In this document: positions 1-6,538 of the stretch, one piece after another
How the letters are laid out: the number at the start of each line of letters is the position of its first letter
Position numbering within the stretch: position 1 is the stretch's first letter
Origin: an uncultured Collinsella sp.
GTDB lineage: Bacteria > Actinomycetota > Coriobacteriia > Coriobacteriales > Coriobacteriaceae
DNA: 8,425 nt
Reading direction: 5' to 3'
Assembly: GCA_938045085.1 (NCBI GenBank)
Contig: CALINZ010000333.1
Coordinates: forward strand, 1-8,425
Position numbers and translations under genes: made by a program
The notes under the pieces: generated by a model
What the model was told of the DNA's origin: nothing
Database searches by the model: none
Seen by the model: only the letters and a program-made list of their open reading frames with translations

Positions 1-715
1 TCTCGAACATCATGCCGAAGATCGACGACCGAGGTAGCGTCTTGTCGATTCGACCGGAAAGATCGGCAAAGGCGTTGCCGTTCAGAAACTCCTCGACGAA
101 CCCTGGACCATCATGGGAATACGCCCGTTCGATTCGCTCACGGGCGACATCGGAGCACATCGCCGCACCGTACACCGCAAGGTTTCCGCCCTTGGAATGA
201 CCTCCGCACAAAAGCGGCCCGTCGATCGCATCCGCCGCCTCGTCCACATAACGCGCCGCGGATTCCTGGGCCGGCACAGGACACCGGAACGCCATGTTAA
301 AGTCCTCTTTCCAGCCCACAATCGTGCTGTCGGTCCCCCGGAAGGAAAGATAGCTAAACCCCGCCGGAAACCGGAACGCCATGGCTGCAAACTGCTCCGT
401 CGCCACCACATCGCTCACGGCACGATAGCCGCAAACGTGCACGCCGCGGTATCTGGGATTTGCTGCCACGGCCTCCAACAAGGCCCTGCTTCCCTCTGGG
501 TCCCACAAGTCGTCAATCATGTCCCGGTAGCACTCGGCACGCAGCAGTTCGCGTACGTCTAGGCCCTGCCAGTTCGTCAGCCCCGCCATATCACCCGGCA
601 AGCGCAAATAGGACAACCACGCAAAGACCAGGCTATCCACCGCGCAGAACGGCCGCTCCTCAAAGGGATCAAACGCCGTCTGGACATAGGTCAAAAAATT
701 AGGCGAATCCGACAT
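1..715 (-). CDS. Mbeg1-like (DUF2974) alpha/beta hydrolase, C-terminus cut by window edge
   Basis: The reading frame is open from the ATG at 715 to the left edge, giving 238 residues without a stop. Visible motifs are an FRGTD stretch (about residues 125-129), GWKEDFNMAF (134-143) and the nucleophile elbow GGHSKGGNLAVY (171-182), in which Ser174 is the predicted catalytic serine. A downstream SHDGPGF (about residue 205) looks like the strand that carries an acidic or structural residue. This order of motifs is that of the Mbeg1-like/DUF2974 branch of lipase-like alpha/beta hydrolases; the substrate is unknown for the family. No signal peptide is evident, so it is probably cytoplasmic. The start is supported by a GGGAGGG Shine-Dalgarno at 718-724, although only a few bases separate it from the ATG. 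The catalytic His expected in the C-terminal part lies outside the window. Hydrolase fold is confident; any specific activity is not. Confidence 0.85.
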   Translation of the reverse strand, partial: MSDSPNFLTYVQTAFDPFEERPFCAVDSLVFAWLSYLRLPGDMAGLTNWQGLDVRELLRAECYRDMIDDLWDPEGSRALLEAVAANPRYRGVHVCGYRAVSDVVATEQFAAMAFRFPAGFSYLSFRGTDSTIVGWKEDFNMAFRCPVPAQESAARYVDEAADAIDGPLLCGGHSKGGNLAVYGAAMCSDVARERIERAYSHDGPGFVEEFLNGNAFADLSGRIDKTLPRSSIFGMMFE

Positions 716-732
716 GGCCCTCCCATCAACTA

Positions 733-763
733 TGGTGCATTGGAGTCAGGTTACTTTGCACCA
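733..763. repeat. Inverted repeat upstream of the hydrolase gene
   Basis: The arms TGGTGCA (733-739) and TGCACCA (757-763) are perfect 7-base complements separated by 17 bases. The element sits between the hydrolase start codon and the terminator of ldh, with one arm touching the terminator's T-tract. It could be an operator for the hydrolase promoter, a short RNA hairpin, or a copy of a dispersed intergenic repeat. No clear -35/-10 pair was found in this gap. Confidence 0.5.
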
Positions 764-796
764 AAAAGGCGCCCGGGCCGTGTGGACCCGGACGCC
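763..796 (-). terminator. Rho-independent terminator of ldh
   Basis: Read on the minus strand, GGCGUCCGGGUC (796-785) pairs with GGCCCGGGCGCC (779-768) through 12 continuous base pairs including two G-U wobbles, with a 5-base loop, followed directly by five U (767-763). It lies 34 bases after the ldh stop codon. This is a textbook intrinsic terminator and separates ldh from the downstream hydrolase. Confidence 0.9.
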
Positions 797-829
797 TTCA
801 TTGTAGCTTTTCGCTCTAGCGAGCTTGAT

Positions 830-1780
830 TTAGCAGGAGAAGTCGACGCTGTCGATGATGTCCTTGAGGGCCTTGGCGGAGACGGTGAGCTCATGCTGCT
901 CGTCGTCGTTCAGCGGCACGGGGACGCGGCAGACAACGCCGTCGCGGCCAACGACGGTCGGCATGGAGATGGCAAGATCGGACAGGCCATACTCGCCCAC
1001 CATGAGCGAGGAGACAGGCAGAACGGTCTGCTCATCGCGCATAACGGCGGTGCAGATGCGCTTGACGGCCATGGCGACGCCATAGTAGGTGGCGTGCTTC
1101 TTCTCGATGATGGTGTAGGCGGAGTTCTTGACGTCCTCGGCGATGCGCTTCTCGGCAGCCTCATGCTCCAAGTGGCCGTGAAGCTCACAGAAGGTGTTCA
1201 GCGGAACGCCGGCAACCTGAGCGCTGGACCAAGCGACAAACTCGGAGTCGCCGTGCTCGCCCATGACATAGGCCTGGACATCGCGCGGGTCAACCTCGAC
1301 GTGGGCACCAAGCATCTGCTGCAGGCGGCCGGTGTCGAGCACGGTGCCGGAGCCGATGACATGGCCCTCGGGCAGGCCAGACATCTTGATGGCAGCATAG
1401 GTCAGAACATCAACCGGGTTGGAGACGATTAGCAGAATGCCGTCGAAGCCGGACTTCTTAATCTCGGGAATAATGGACTTGAAGATGCTGACGTTCTTGT
1501 TGACCAGGTCCAGGCGGGTCTCACCGGGCTTCTGGGCAGCGCCAGCAGTGACGACGATCATGGCGGCGTCGGCGACATCGGAATAATCGCCGGCGTAGAT
1601 CTTCATCGGCTCGGCAAACGTCATGCCGTGCGCGATATCCAGGGCCTCACCCTCGGCACGGTTCTTGTCCACGTCGATGAGGACCATCTCGGAGAACAGA
1701 CCACTCTGCATCAGTGCGAACGCCGAAGACGAACCGACGAAACCGCAGCCGACAATAGCGACCTTCTTCTCGTTAACCAT
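830..1780 (-). CDS. ldh: L-lactate dehydrogenase (NAD-dependent)
   Basis: 316 residues, the usual length for bacterial L-LDH, which reduces pyruvate to L-lactate and regenerates NAD+ in the cytoplasm. The N-terminal Rossmann domain shows GCGFVG (11-16) and the NAD-selecting Asp36 in LIDVD. The mobile active-site loop reads QKPGETR (83-89): Gln83 is the residue that selects pyruvate over oxaloacetate (malate dehydrogenases have Arg there) and Arg89 is the loop arginine. Asn121 lies in SNPVDVL, Asp149 and Arg152 in VLDTGR, and the catalytic His176 in GEHGDSE. An upstream in-frame start at 1858 would add 26 residues, but they run through the leader hairpin and precede the Rossmann motif abnormally far. 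The ATG at 1780 has a GGGAG Shine-Dalgarno six bases upstream and puts GxGxxG at the normal position. Positions equivalent to the allosteric Arg173 and His188 are Gln154 and Gln169, so fructose-1,6-bisphosphate activation is unlikely. Confidence 0.96.
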   Translation of the reverse strand: MVNEKKVAIVGCGFVGSSSAFALMQSGLFSEMVLIDVDKNRAEGEALDIAHGMTFAEPMKIYAGDYSDVADAAMIVVTAGAAQKPGETRLDLVNKNVSIFKSIIPEIKKSGFDGILLIVSNPVDVLTYAAIKMSGLPEGHVIGSGTVLDTGRLQQMLGAHVEVDPRDVQAYVMGEHGDSEFVAWSSAQVAGVPLNTFCELHGHLEHEAAEKRIAEDVKNSAYTIIEKKHATYYGVAMAVKRICTAVMRDEQTVLPVSSLMVGEYGLSDLAISMPTVVGRDGVVCRVPVPLNDDEQHELTVSAKALKDIIDSVDFSC

Positions 1781-1805
1781 TAGAAACTCCCATCTCTCTC
1801 CACAA

Positions 1806-1838
1806 ACAAGCCGCCCGGGAACGACCCGAGCGGCTTGT
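1806..1838 (-). terminator. Strong hairpin in the ldh leader / end of the aminotransferase unit
   Basis: On the minus strand ACAAGCCGCUCGGG (1838-1825) pairs with CCCGGGCGGCUUGU (1819-1806): 14 continuous pairs if one U-G wobble is counted, loop UCGUU. The mismatch is C-A when read on the plus strand but a wobble on the minus strand, which supports minus-strand RNA as the functional form. The following bases (UUGUG) are only moderately U-rich, so it may terminate transcripts coming from the aminotransferase gene or act as a stabilising 5' structure on the ldh mRNA, whose Shine-Dalgarno begins about 15 bases further on. Confidence 0.65.
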
Positions 1839-1869
1839 CGTAATCCCAATACATCCAATCGGGACTTTG

Positions 1870-1875
1870 ATTATG
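1870..1875 (-). promoter_or_regulatory. Candidate -10 box for ldh
   Basis: CATAAT on the minus strand matches TATAAT in five of six positions and lies about 90 bases before the ldh start, upstream of the leader hairpin. The best -35 candidate, TCGATT at 18 bases spacing, is poor. The 201-base gap between the aminotransferase stop and the ldh start is AT-richer than its surroundings, as expected of a promoter region, but this box is only a suggestion. Confidence 0.3.
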
Positions 1876-1981
1876 CCCCTATTCGCAGCCAAAAATCGAC
1901 CGTTTACCGAAATTGTTTGCAGTATTCGTAAAATAACTGCGCGAAATCGGTTTCGAGCTATTGACGAGTCGAAATAGGTTT

Positions 1982-3145
1982 CTAATACAGGCCCGCCTCG
2001 CGAATGGCCTCGACAGCCAAAGCGATCTGATCGGGCGGTAGGACCAGCGCCATGCGCACGTGTCCCTCGCCCGAAGGACCAAAACTCGCGCCCGGCGTCA
2101 CCACAACGCCGGCCTTCTCCATGAGCTCCTCGCAAAACGCCATGGAATCGGTGCGACCACCGGGAAGCTTGGCCCACACAAACATAGAGCCATGCGCGTT
2201 GGGACGCTCCCAGCCCAGACCCTCAAGACCATCGCACAGGGCATCGCGGCGCTCCTGGTACTTCAGACGCTGCGCCTCGACCTCATCGCGCGGGCCATTA
2301 AGGCACGCGATGGCGGCCTTCTGGATCGGGAAGAACATGCCAAAGTCAATCTGGCTGCGCAGCTTGGCGAAGGCCGAGACCACATCCTCGCGACCGACCA
2401 AAAAGCCGATACGCGCACCGGTGACGTTAAACGACTTGGAGAGCGAGAAGAACTCAACGCCCACCTCGAGCGCGCCGGGATACTGCAAGAAGCTGCCGCC
2501 CGGCTCGCCGTCGAACACGATGTCGGAGTATGCGTTGTCATGGACGATGAGCAGGTCGTGCTCGCGGGCGAAAGCGATGATCTCCTCGTAGACCTCGGGC
2601 GTGCCCACCGAGCCGACCGGGTTCGCGGGCAGCGACACGATCATATACTTGGCACGATCGGCCACCTCGGGATCGATACCCGCCACATAGGGCAGGTAAT
2701 TATGCTCGGCAACCAGCGGATAGTATTCGAGCTTGGCATCGGCGATCTTGGCACCCGCCTCAAAGACCGGGTAGCACGGATCGGGAACCAGAATGGTGTC
2801 ACCCGGATCGAGCAGGGCCAGGCCCAAATGGCCCACGCCCTCCTGCGTGCCGTTGCACGACTGCACCATAGACGGCGTAATGCCCGAAACGCCAAAGCGA
2901 CGCTCATAGTAATCGCACACGGCTTGCTTGAGTTCGGGCAGGTCGCGCAGGGCATACTTCCACATCTCGGGATCTTGGGCTGCCTGCGTGAGCGCCTCGA
3001 CCACGTGGTCGTACGGCTTAAAGTCGGGCGTGCCCACGCTCATGTTGTAAATGGTCTTGCCCTGAGCCTTCAGCGCGAGAAGCTTGTTGTTGAGCGAGGC
3101 GAAGACCTCCGCGCCAAAGCGGTCGAGACGCTGAGATGCCTGCAT
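1982..3145 (-). CDS. Class I/II PLP-dependent aminotransferase (DapL/AspC-like)
   Basis: 387 residues, typical of fold-type I aminotransferases of subgroup I. Pyridoxal-phosphate site residues are all visible: Asn175 in ANPVGS, Asp203 and Tyr206 in HDNAYSD, the Schiff-base Lys237 in SLSKSFNVTG, Arg245 in GARIGF, and the substrate-carboxylate Arg364 in GHVRMAL. The N-terminal NMSVGTPDF (34-42) and PDPCYPVF (121-128) segments resemble LL-diaminopimelate aminotransferase-like and alanine/aspartate aminotransferase-like enzymes; sequence alone does not fix the amino donor. The start at 3145 is chosen because AAAGGTGG stands just upstream and the next residues begin the family homology. An in-frame ATG at 3208 would add a basic 21-residue extension encoded by the terminator hairpin and has no clear ribosome site. 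The terminator ending 19 bases before the ATG suggests the gene is either read through from nadE or controlled by attenuation. Confidence 0.92.
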   Translation of the reverse strand: MQASQRLDRFGAEVFASLNNKLLALKAQGKTIYNMSVGTPDFKPYDHVVEALTQAAQDPEMWKYALRDLPELKQAVCDYYERRFGVSGITPSMVQSCNGTQEGVGHLGLALLDPGDTILVPDPCYPVFEAGAKIADAKLEYYPLVAEHNYLPYVAGIDPEVADRAKYMIVSLPANPVGSVGTPEVYEEIIAFAREHDLLIVHDNAYSDIVFDGEPGGSFLQYPGALEVGVEFFSLSKSFNVTGARIGFLVGREDVVSAFAKLRSQIDFGMFFPIQKAAIACLNGPRDEVEAQRLKYQERRDALCDGLEGLGWERPNAHGSMFVWAKLPGGRTDSMAFCEELMEKAGVVVTPGASFGPSGEGHVRMALVLPPDQIALAVEAIREAGLY

Positions 3146-3164
3146 GGTGCCACCTTTCGATATG

Positions 3165-3195
3165 AAAAACGCGGCGCTCCGACAAGAGCGCCGCG
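3165..3195 (-). terminator. Intrinsic terminator between nadE and the aminotransferase
   Basis: On the minus strand CGCGGCGCUC (3195-3186) and GAGCGCCGCG (3179-3170) form a perfect 10-bp GC-rich stem with a UUGUCG loop, followed immediately by five U (3169-3165). It lies 69 bases after the nadE stop and only 19 bases before the aminotransferase ATG. It most simply ends the nadE transcript. Its closeness to the next ribosome site leaves almost no space for a separate promoter behind it. Confidence 0.9.
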
Positions 3196-3197
3196 CG

Positions 3198-3244
3198 ATA
3201 CGGGCCATCAGATTGCAAAAGTGTAACGCTTGCAACCCCCGTAT
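3198..3244 (-). other. Nested inverted repeats before the terminator (possible structured leader or operator)
   Basis: The outer arms ATACGGG (3198-3204) and CCCGTAT (3238-3244) are perfect complements and enclose two copies of TTGCAA (3213-3218 and 3230-3235), which can also pair with each other. As minus-strand RNA this gives a 7-bp stem, an asymmetric internal loop, a 6-bp stem and an 11-base loop, placed two bases before the terminator stem. As DNA, the same stretch contains a weak promoter-like TTGCAA-17-TCTGAT. The function is not known; it matches no riboswitch class I recognise. Confidence 0.45.
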
Positions 3245-3263
3245 TGGTTCAATTTAGCCAACC

Positions 3264-5243
3264 TTAGTCAACTGGATTGAGCGCGTCGATCTGCGCAAGC
3301 CACAGACGCGAGCTAGCGTCACTCGGCATACGCCAATCGCCGCGCGGGCTGAGCGTCACCGAGCCCACCTTGGGACCATCGGGCAGGCAGCTGCGCTTAA
3401 ACTGCTGGGCAAAGAAGCGACGGTAGAACGTACGTAGCCGCGTGTGGACGGTCTTGGCGTCGTAGACGCCCTTGAAGCTCTTGAGCGCCATGCGGTAGAT
3501 CTTGCCCGGCTCAAAGCCAAAACGCAGCAGGTAGTAGAGGAAGTAGTCGTGCAACTCGTACGGGCCCACCAAATCCTCGGTCTTCTGCGCAATCTCGCCG
3601 TCGCCCGTGGGCGGCAGAAGCTCGGGGGACACCGGCGTATCGAGGATATCGAGCAAGACCTCGGCAATGCGCCCGCCAAAGACATCGGCGGCATAGCGTA
3701 CCAGATGGCGCACAAGCGTCTTGGGCACGCTCGCGTTGACGGCGTACATGCTCATGTGGTCGCCGTTATAGGTAGCCCAGCCGAGCGCCAGCTCCGACAG
3801 GTCGCCCGTGCCAATGACAAAACCGCCAGCCTGGTTGGCCAGATCCATCAGAATCTGCGTACGCTCGCGCGCCTGGCTGTTCTCGTAGGTCACGTCCTGC
3901 ACAGCTGGATCATGCTCAATGTCCTTGAAGTGCTGCTCCACAGCCGCGTGGATCGAAACCTCGCGGAAGCTCACACCCAGGTCGCGAGCGAGCGACTCGG
4001 CATTCGACTTGGTGCGATGCGTCGTGCCGAAGCCGGGCATGGACACGGCTGTGATACCAGTGCGCGGCAGCCCCAGTGCATCGAAGGCACGCACGGTCAC
4101 AAGCAGCGCTAGCGTGGAGTCCAAGCCGCCCGAAAGGCCGATAACCGCAGCCGTGGTACCCGTGTGGGCAAGGCGGGTCTTGAGGCCCGCAGTCTGCAGA
4201 TCGAGGATCGTCTCGCAGCGCTCGGCCAAGTCGCCGTGGTCGGCCGGCACAAAGGGCGCGCGCGGGAAAACGCGGTCGATATCGCAGGCATCGCGCAGGA
4301 CAGGTTCTTCGGCCAGCACGCCCTCAAACGAAAACTCAACGGTCGTGGCCTCCGGCGCATCGTCGGTGCGCGCCCACGTCGTCGAGCGACGGCGCTCGGC
4401 AACCAGGCGGTCAAGGTCAACGTCGGCGATGGCCATATCGCAGGTAAGCAGTTTGGTGGCGGCGAGCTTGGAGCCATTTTCGTAGATAAGGTTCTCGCCC
4501 GCAAAGACCATGTCGGTCGTGGACTCGCCCTCGCTCGCGTCCGCGTAGGCATAGGCGCAGTACAGGCGTGCGCTCTGGTTAGAGATGAGGCTGCGGCGGT
4601 AATCCGCCTTACCGATAATCTCGTCCGAAGCCGACGGATTGAGGATCACCGTCGCACCGGCAAGCGCCATCTCGGTCGAAGGGGGCGCCGGCACCCACAG
4701 GTCCTCGCAGACTTCAACGCCCAGCACCATATCCTCGGCACCCTCATCACAGCAGCGGTAGACAAGCCCCGAACCCAGCGGAACCGGACCCTGACCGGCA
4801 AATTCAACCCACACGGGATCCGCAGGCGACGGAGCAAACCAGCGACGCTCATAGAACTCGCCATAGTTGGGCAGATACTTCTTAGCCGTAAGACCCAAAA
4901 GCTCACCCGCACAGCACACGGCGGCGCAGTTGTAGATGTTTTCAGCCACCGCAACGGGCAAGCCAACGGTAAAGACGATCGGCAGCTCACGGGTTTCATC
5001 GAGGATGTGCACCAGCGCTGCTTCGCAGGCATGCAGCAGCGTGCGGTTATGGAACAGATCGGCCGCGGTATAGCCGGTCAGGTTAAGCTCGGGCAGTACC
5101 AGCGCGCGAACGCCACGCCCGGCAGCATCGCGAACAGCCGCCAGCGCAACCTCGGCATTGCCCTCGACATCGGCCACGCGTATCCGCGGCGAGGCCGCCG
5201 CCACACGCAAAAAGCCATCAGACTGAGAAAGGTGAAGATTCAT
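3264..5243 (-). CDS. nadE: Glutamine-hydrolysing NAD+ synthetase
   Basis: 659 residues, the size of two-domain NAD+ synthetases, which use glutamine-derived ammonia and ATP to convert nicotinate adenine dinucleotide to NAD+ in the last step of NAD synthesis. The N-terminal nitrilase-type glutaminase domain carries the triad Glu52 (LPELNLTGY), Lys121 (AKKYLPNYGEFYERRWF) and Cys179 (GVEVCEDLW), at nearly the positions known for the Mycobacterium tuberculosis enzyme. The C-terminal synthetase domain carries the ATP-binding PP-loop SGGLDS (about 371-376) and the later GTGDLSELALGW segment that lines the substrate site. The start at 5243 has GGGAG seven bases upstream. The protein is complete, with no frameshift or missing catalytic residue. 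It reads away from the plus-strand membrane-protein gene, with a 203-base divergent region between them. Confidence 0.97.
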   Translation of the reverse strand: MNLHLSQSDGFLRVAAASPRIRVADVEGNAEVALAAVRDAAGRGVRALVLPELNLTGYTAADLFHNRTLLHACEAALVHILDETRELPIVFTVGLPVAVAENIYNCAAVCCAGELLGLTAKKYLPNYGEFYERRWFAPSPADPVWVEFAGQGPVPLGSGLVYRCCDEGAEDMVLGVEVCEDLWVPAPPSTEMALAGATVILNPSASDEIIGKADYRRSLISNQSARLYCAYAYADASEGESTTDMVFAGENLIYENGSKLAATKLLTCDMAIADVDLDRLVAERRRSTTWARTDDAPEATTVEFSFEGVLAEEPVLRDACDIDRVFPRAPFVPADHGDLAERCETILDLQTAGLKTRLAHTGTTAAVIGLSGGLDSTLALLVTVRAFDALGLPRTGITAVSMPGFGTTHRTKSNAESLARDLGVSFREVSIHAAVEQHFKDIEHDPAVQDVTYENSQARERTQILMDLANQAGGFVIGTGDLSELALGWATYNGDHMSMYAVNASVPKTLVRHLVRYAADVFGGRIAEVLLDILDTPVSPELLPPTGDGEIAQKTEDLVGPYELHDYFLYYLLRFGFEPGKIYRMALKSFKGVYDAKTVHTRLRTFYRRFFAQQFKRSCLPDGPKVGSVTLSPRGDWRMPSDASSRLWLAQIDALNPVD

Positions 5244-5291
5244 AAGAATGCTCCCGTGCGTAAACGCTATTCAACACAATTAGCAAGCCCT

Positions 5292-5297
5292 ATTGTA
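5292..5297 (-). promoter_or_regulatory. Candidate -10 box for nadE
   Basis: TACAAT on the minus strand matches TATAAT in five of six positions, about 50 bases before the nadE start codon. No good -35 hexamer is present at the usual spacing. The dyad at 5325-5337 would fall just upstream of it, where an activator or repressor might bind. Confidence 0.35.
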
Positions 5298-5307
5298 GTT
5301 CAACCGC

Positions 5308-5337
5308 CGGGTGGAACCGCATCCCACCAACTTGGTG
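5308..5337 (+). other. T-box-like motif with two competing hairpins in the divergent region
   Basis: CGGGTGGAACCGCA (5308-5321) matches the T-box consensus AGGGTGGNACCGCG at all but the two end positions. GGTGG (5310-5314) can pair with CCACC (5324-5328), and the same CCACC lies in a 13-base dyad, CACCAA-C-TTGGTG (5325-5337), so the two foldings exclude each other. No room for a full T-box stem I exists outside the nadE coding region and the next plus-strand gene has no amino-acid role, so a true T-box riboswitch is doubtful. The dyad could instead be a protein-binding site for nadE. Confidence 0.25.
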
Positions 5338-5446
5338 AGCAATTGATGAGTTGATGGTATCTGTTAAATGTCACGTACGATTCACATCTGGTGGGTACCC
5401 TGATGGCTACACGAAACGAAGCAGATTTACACCGGGAGGACCCCGT

Positions 5447-6400
5447 ATGACAACCAAGTACACCGACGCGCCGCGCACGCGCGTCATGACGCCGGCATCG
5501 CTCAACAACGGCGTACACGAGAACCATTCCATTGGACAGACCATGGCCATCGCGCCCAAAAAGGGCCTGTTCGACGACATTTCCATTCCCCAGATCATCG
5601 CCGGCGCCGCAGCTGCCGCCACGAGCGTGGCGCTTGCTTCAAAGATCGGCATTGCCGGCTCGGTGATTGGTGCCGCTGTGAGCTCAGTCATCACTGTTGT
5701 GTCCTCGCAGGTCTATCGCCACTTTATCTCCGCCAGCGCCGAAGCAATCAAGGGCACGCATGCCGCTGTCGACTACCCTGCCGGCGCCTACGAGCCCGTT
5801 GAGCCCGATGTCGAGGAGCACCTAGGTGGCGCCGCGACCACGCAGGAGATGCGCCAGGTTGCGGGACGCGCGACCACGGCGCGCGTCGCCCCCAACAGCC
5901 TGCGCGCCAAGGCGGCGGCAGAGCGCAGCCAGACACAAAAGAAGGTCATCGTCTTCTCGATCGCCATCGCCATCGTCGCGGTCATCGCCTGCGCCGGCGC
6001 CATCCTTATCACCACTGCCGGTGAGGGTCTGGGCGAGCGTCCCGAGCCAATCCTGTCGTCGCGCACGACCGAGAGCGATGCAAATGGCAACACTCAGCCG
6101 CAGGATCAGCAGGCACAGACGGACGACACGCAAGACAGTCCTACCTCTGCCAATTCGTCCTCGAACACCCAAAACCAATCGCAGGGCACCGATTCCTCTA
6201 TGGCCAACAGTGGCACGCCGTCCGGCACGACCGACTCAAGCCAAACGACTGACGGTTCACAGCCGAACACGGGAGGCCAGACGAGCGACACCACGTCGGG
6301 AACGGGCACGGCAGACAGTAACAACACCAACAGCTCGAGCGGAACCGCTTCCGGCACGGCATCAGACAGCTCGAGCCAAGACACGGCATCGGGCAACTAA
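5447..6400 (+). CDS. Membrane protein with Ser/Thr/Asn/Gly-rich C-terminal tail, function unknown
   Basis: 317 residues. Residues 1-40 are polar. Residues 41-85 (beginning GLFDDISIPQIIAG) form a long Ala/Gly/Val-rich hydrophobic stretch with glycine spacing that could be one or two helices or a membrane hairpin. A polar stretch of about 80 residues follows, then a clear transmembrane helix at 167-190 (KKVIVFSIAIAIVAVIACAG). Residues 200-317 are low-complexity Ser, Thr, Asn, Gln, Asp and Gly, probably disordered and outside the cell, possibly a wall-spanning or glycosylated stalk. There is no cleavable signal peptide and no LPXTG-type sorting motif. The start at 5447 is chosen for the GGGAGGA ribosome site six bases upstream; an earlier TTG or ATG near 5351 would add 32 residues without a ribosome site. 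The ribosome site is flanked by CGGG and CCCG (5433-5445), which might weakly fold over it. I do not recognise a characterised family. Confidence 0.85.
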   Translation: MTTKYTDAPRTRVMTPASLNNGVHENHSIGQTMAIAPKKGLFDDISIPQIIAGAAAAATSVALASKIGIAGSVIGAAVSSVITVVSSQVYRHFISASAEAIKGTHAAVDYPAGAYEPVEPDVEEHLGGAATTQEMRQVAGRATTARVAPNSLRAKAAAERSQTQKKVIVFSIAIAIVAVIACAGAILITTAGEGLGERPEPILSSRTTESDANGNTQPQDQQAQTDDTQDSPTSANSSSNTQNQSQGTDSSMANSGTPSGTTDSSQTTDGSQPNTGGQTSDTTSGTGTADSNNTNSSSGTASGTASDSSSQDTASGN

Positions 6401-6434
6401 GCACGTTTGCCCCTCAAAGATACCCGACCTGCAT

Positions 6435-6467
6435 AACGGGCGCGAACCGGCAACGGTCGCGCCCGTT
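6435..6467 (+). terminator. Terminator of the membrane-protein gene
   Basis: AACGGGCGCG (6435-6444) pairs perfectly with CGCGCCCGTT (6458-6467). Above a one-base bulge (A6445), ACCG pairs with CGGT and closes a GCAA tetraloop of the stable GNRA type. The downstream tract (TGCCTT) is only weakly T-rich, so termination may be partial. It stands 35 bases after the stop codon. Confidence 0.75.
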
Positions 6468-6501
6468 TGCCTTGGGCGACGAGATGGCAAGCCCCGCGCG
6501 A

Positions 6502-6510
6502 TGGTAAGAT
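6502..6510 (+). promoter_or_regulatory. Extended -10 promoter for the acidic-linker protein gene
   Basis: TGGTAAGAT is an extended -10 element (TGN followed by TAAGAT, five of six matches to TATAAT). It lies just after the preceding terminator and about 29 bases before the start codon, so the mRNA leader would be about 20 bases and consist mostly of the ribosome site AAGAGGAGA. No -35 box is evident, which is acceptable for extended -10 promoters. Confidence 0.5.
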
Positions 6511-6538
6511 GCTTTGGTGTGTAAAGAGGAGATTTGCC

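Noticed and set aside
1781..1858. N-terminal extension of lactate dehydrogenase from the start at 1858
   Set aside because: It would translate the leader hairpin and put 26 odd residues before the Rossmann strand; the ATG at 1780 has a good ribosome site and standard length.
1905..1930. Possible Rex (redox repressor) operator in the ldh promoter region
   Set aside because: The TTTTACG and GCAAACAA stretches on the minus strand resemble the Rex half-sites loosely, but fewer than half of the symmetric positions pair.
3149..3157. AAAGGTGGCACC before the aminotransferase as a T-box core
   Set aside because: It lies after the terminator, directly at the start codon, and acts as the Shine-Dalgarno; a T-box antiterminator would precede the terminator.
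4164..5354. A 396-codon open frame on the plus strand opposite nadE, and a similar 388-codon frame (2060-3226) opposite the aminotransferase
   Set aside because: They lie wholly antisense to genes with complete catalytic motifs; long antisense frames are expected from GC-biased third positions. Their translations are Arg/Ala/Gly-rich with no recognisable domains.
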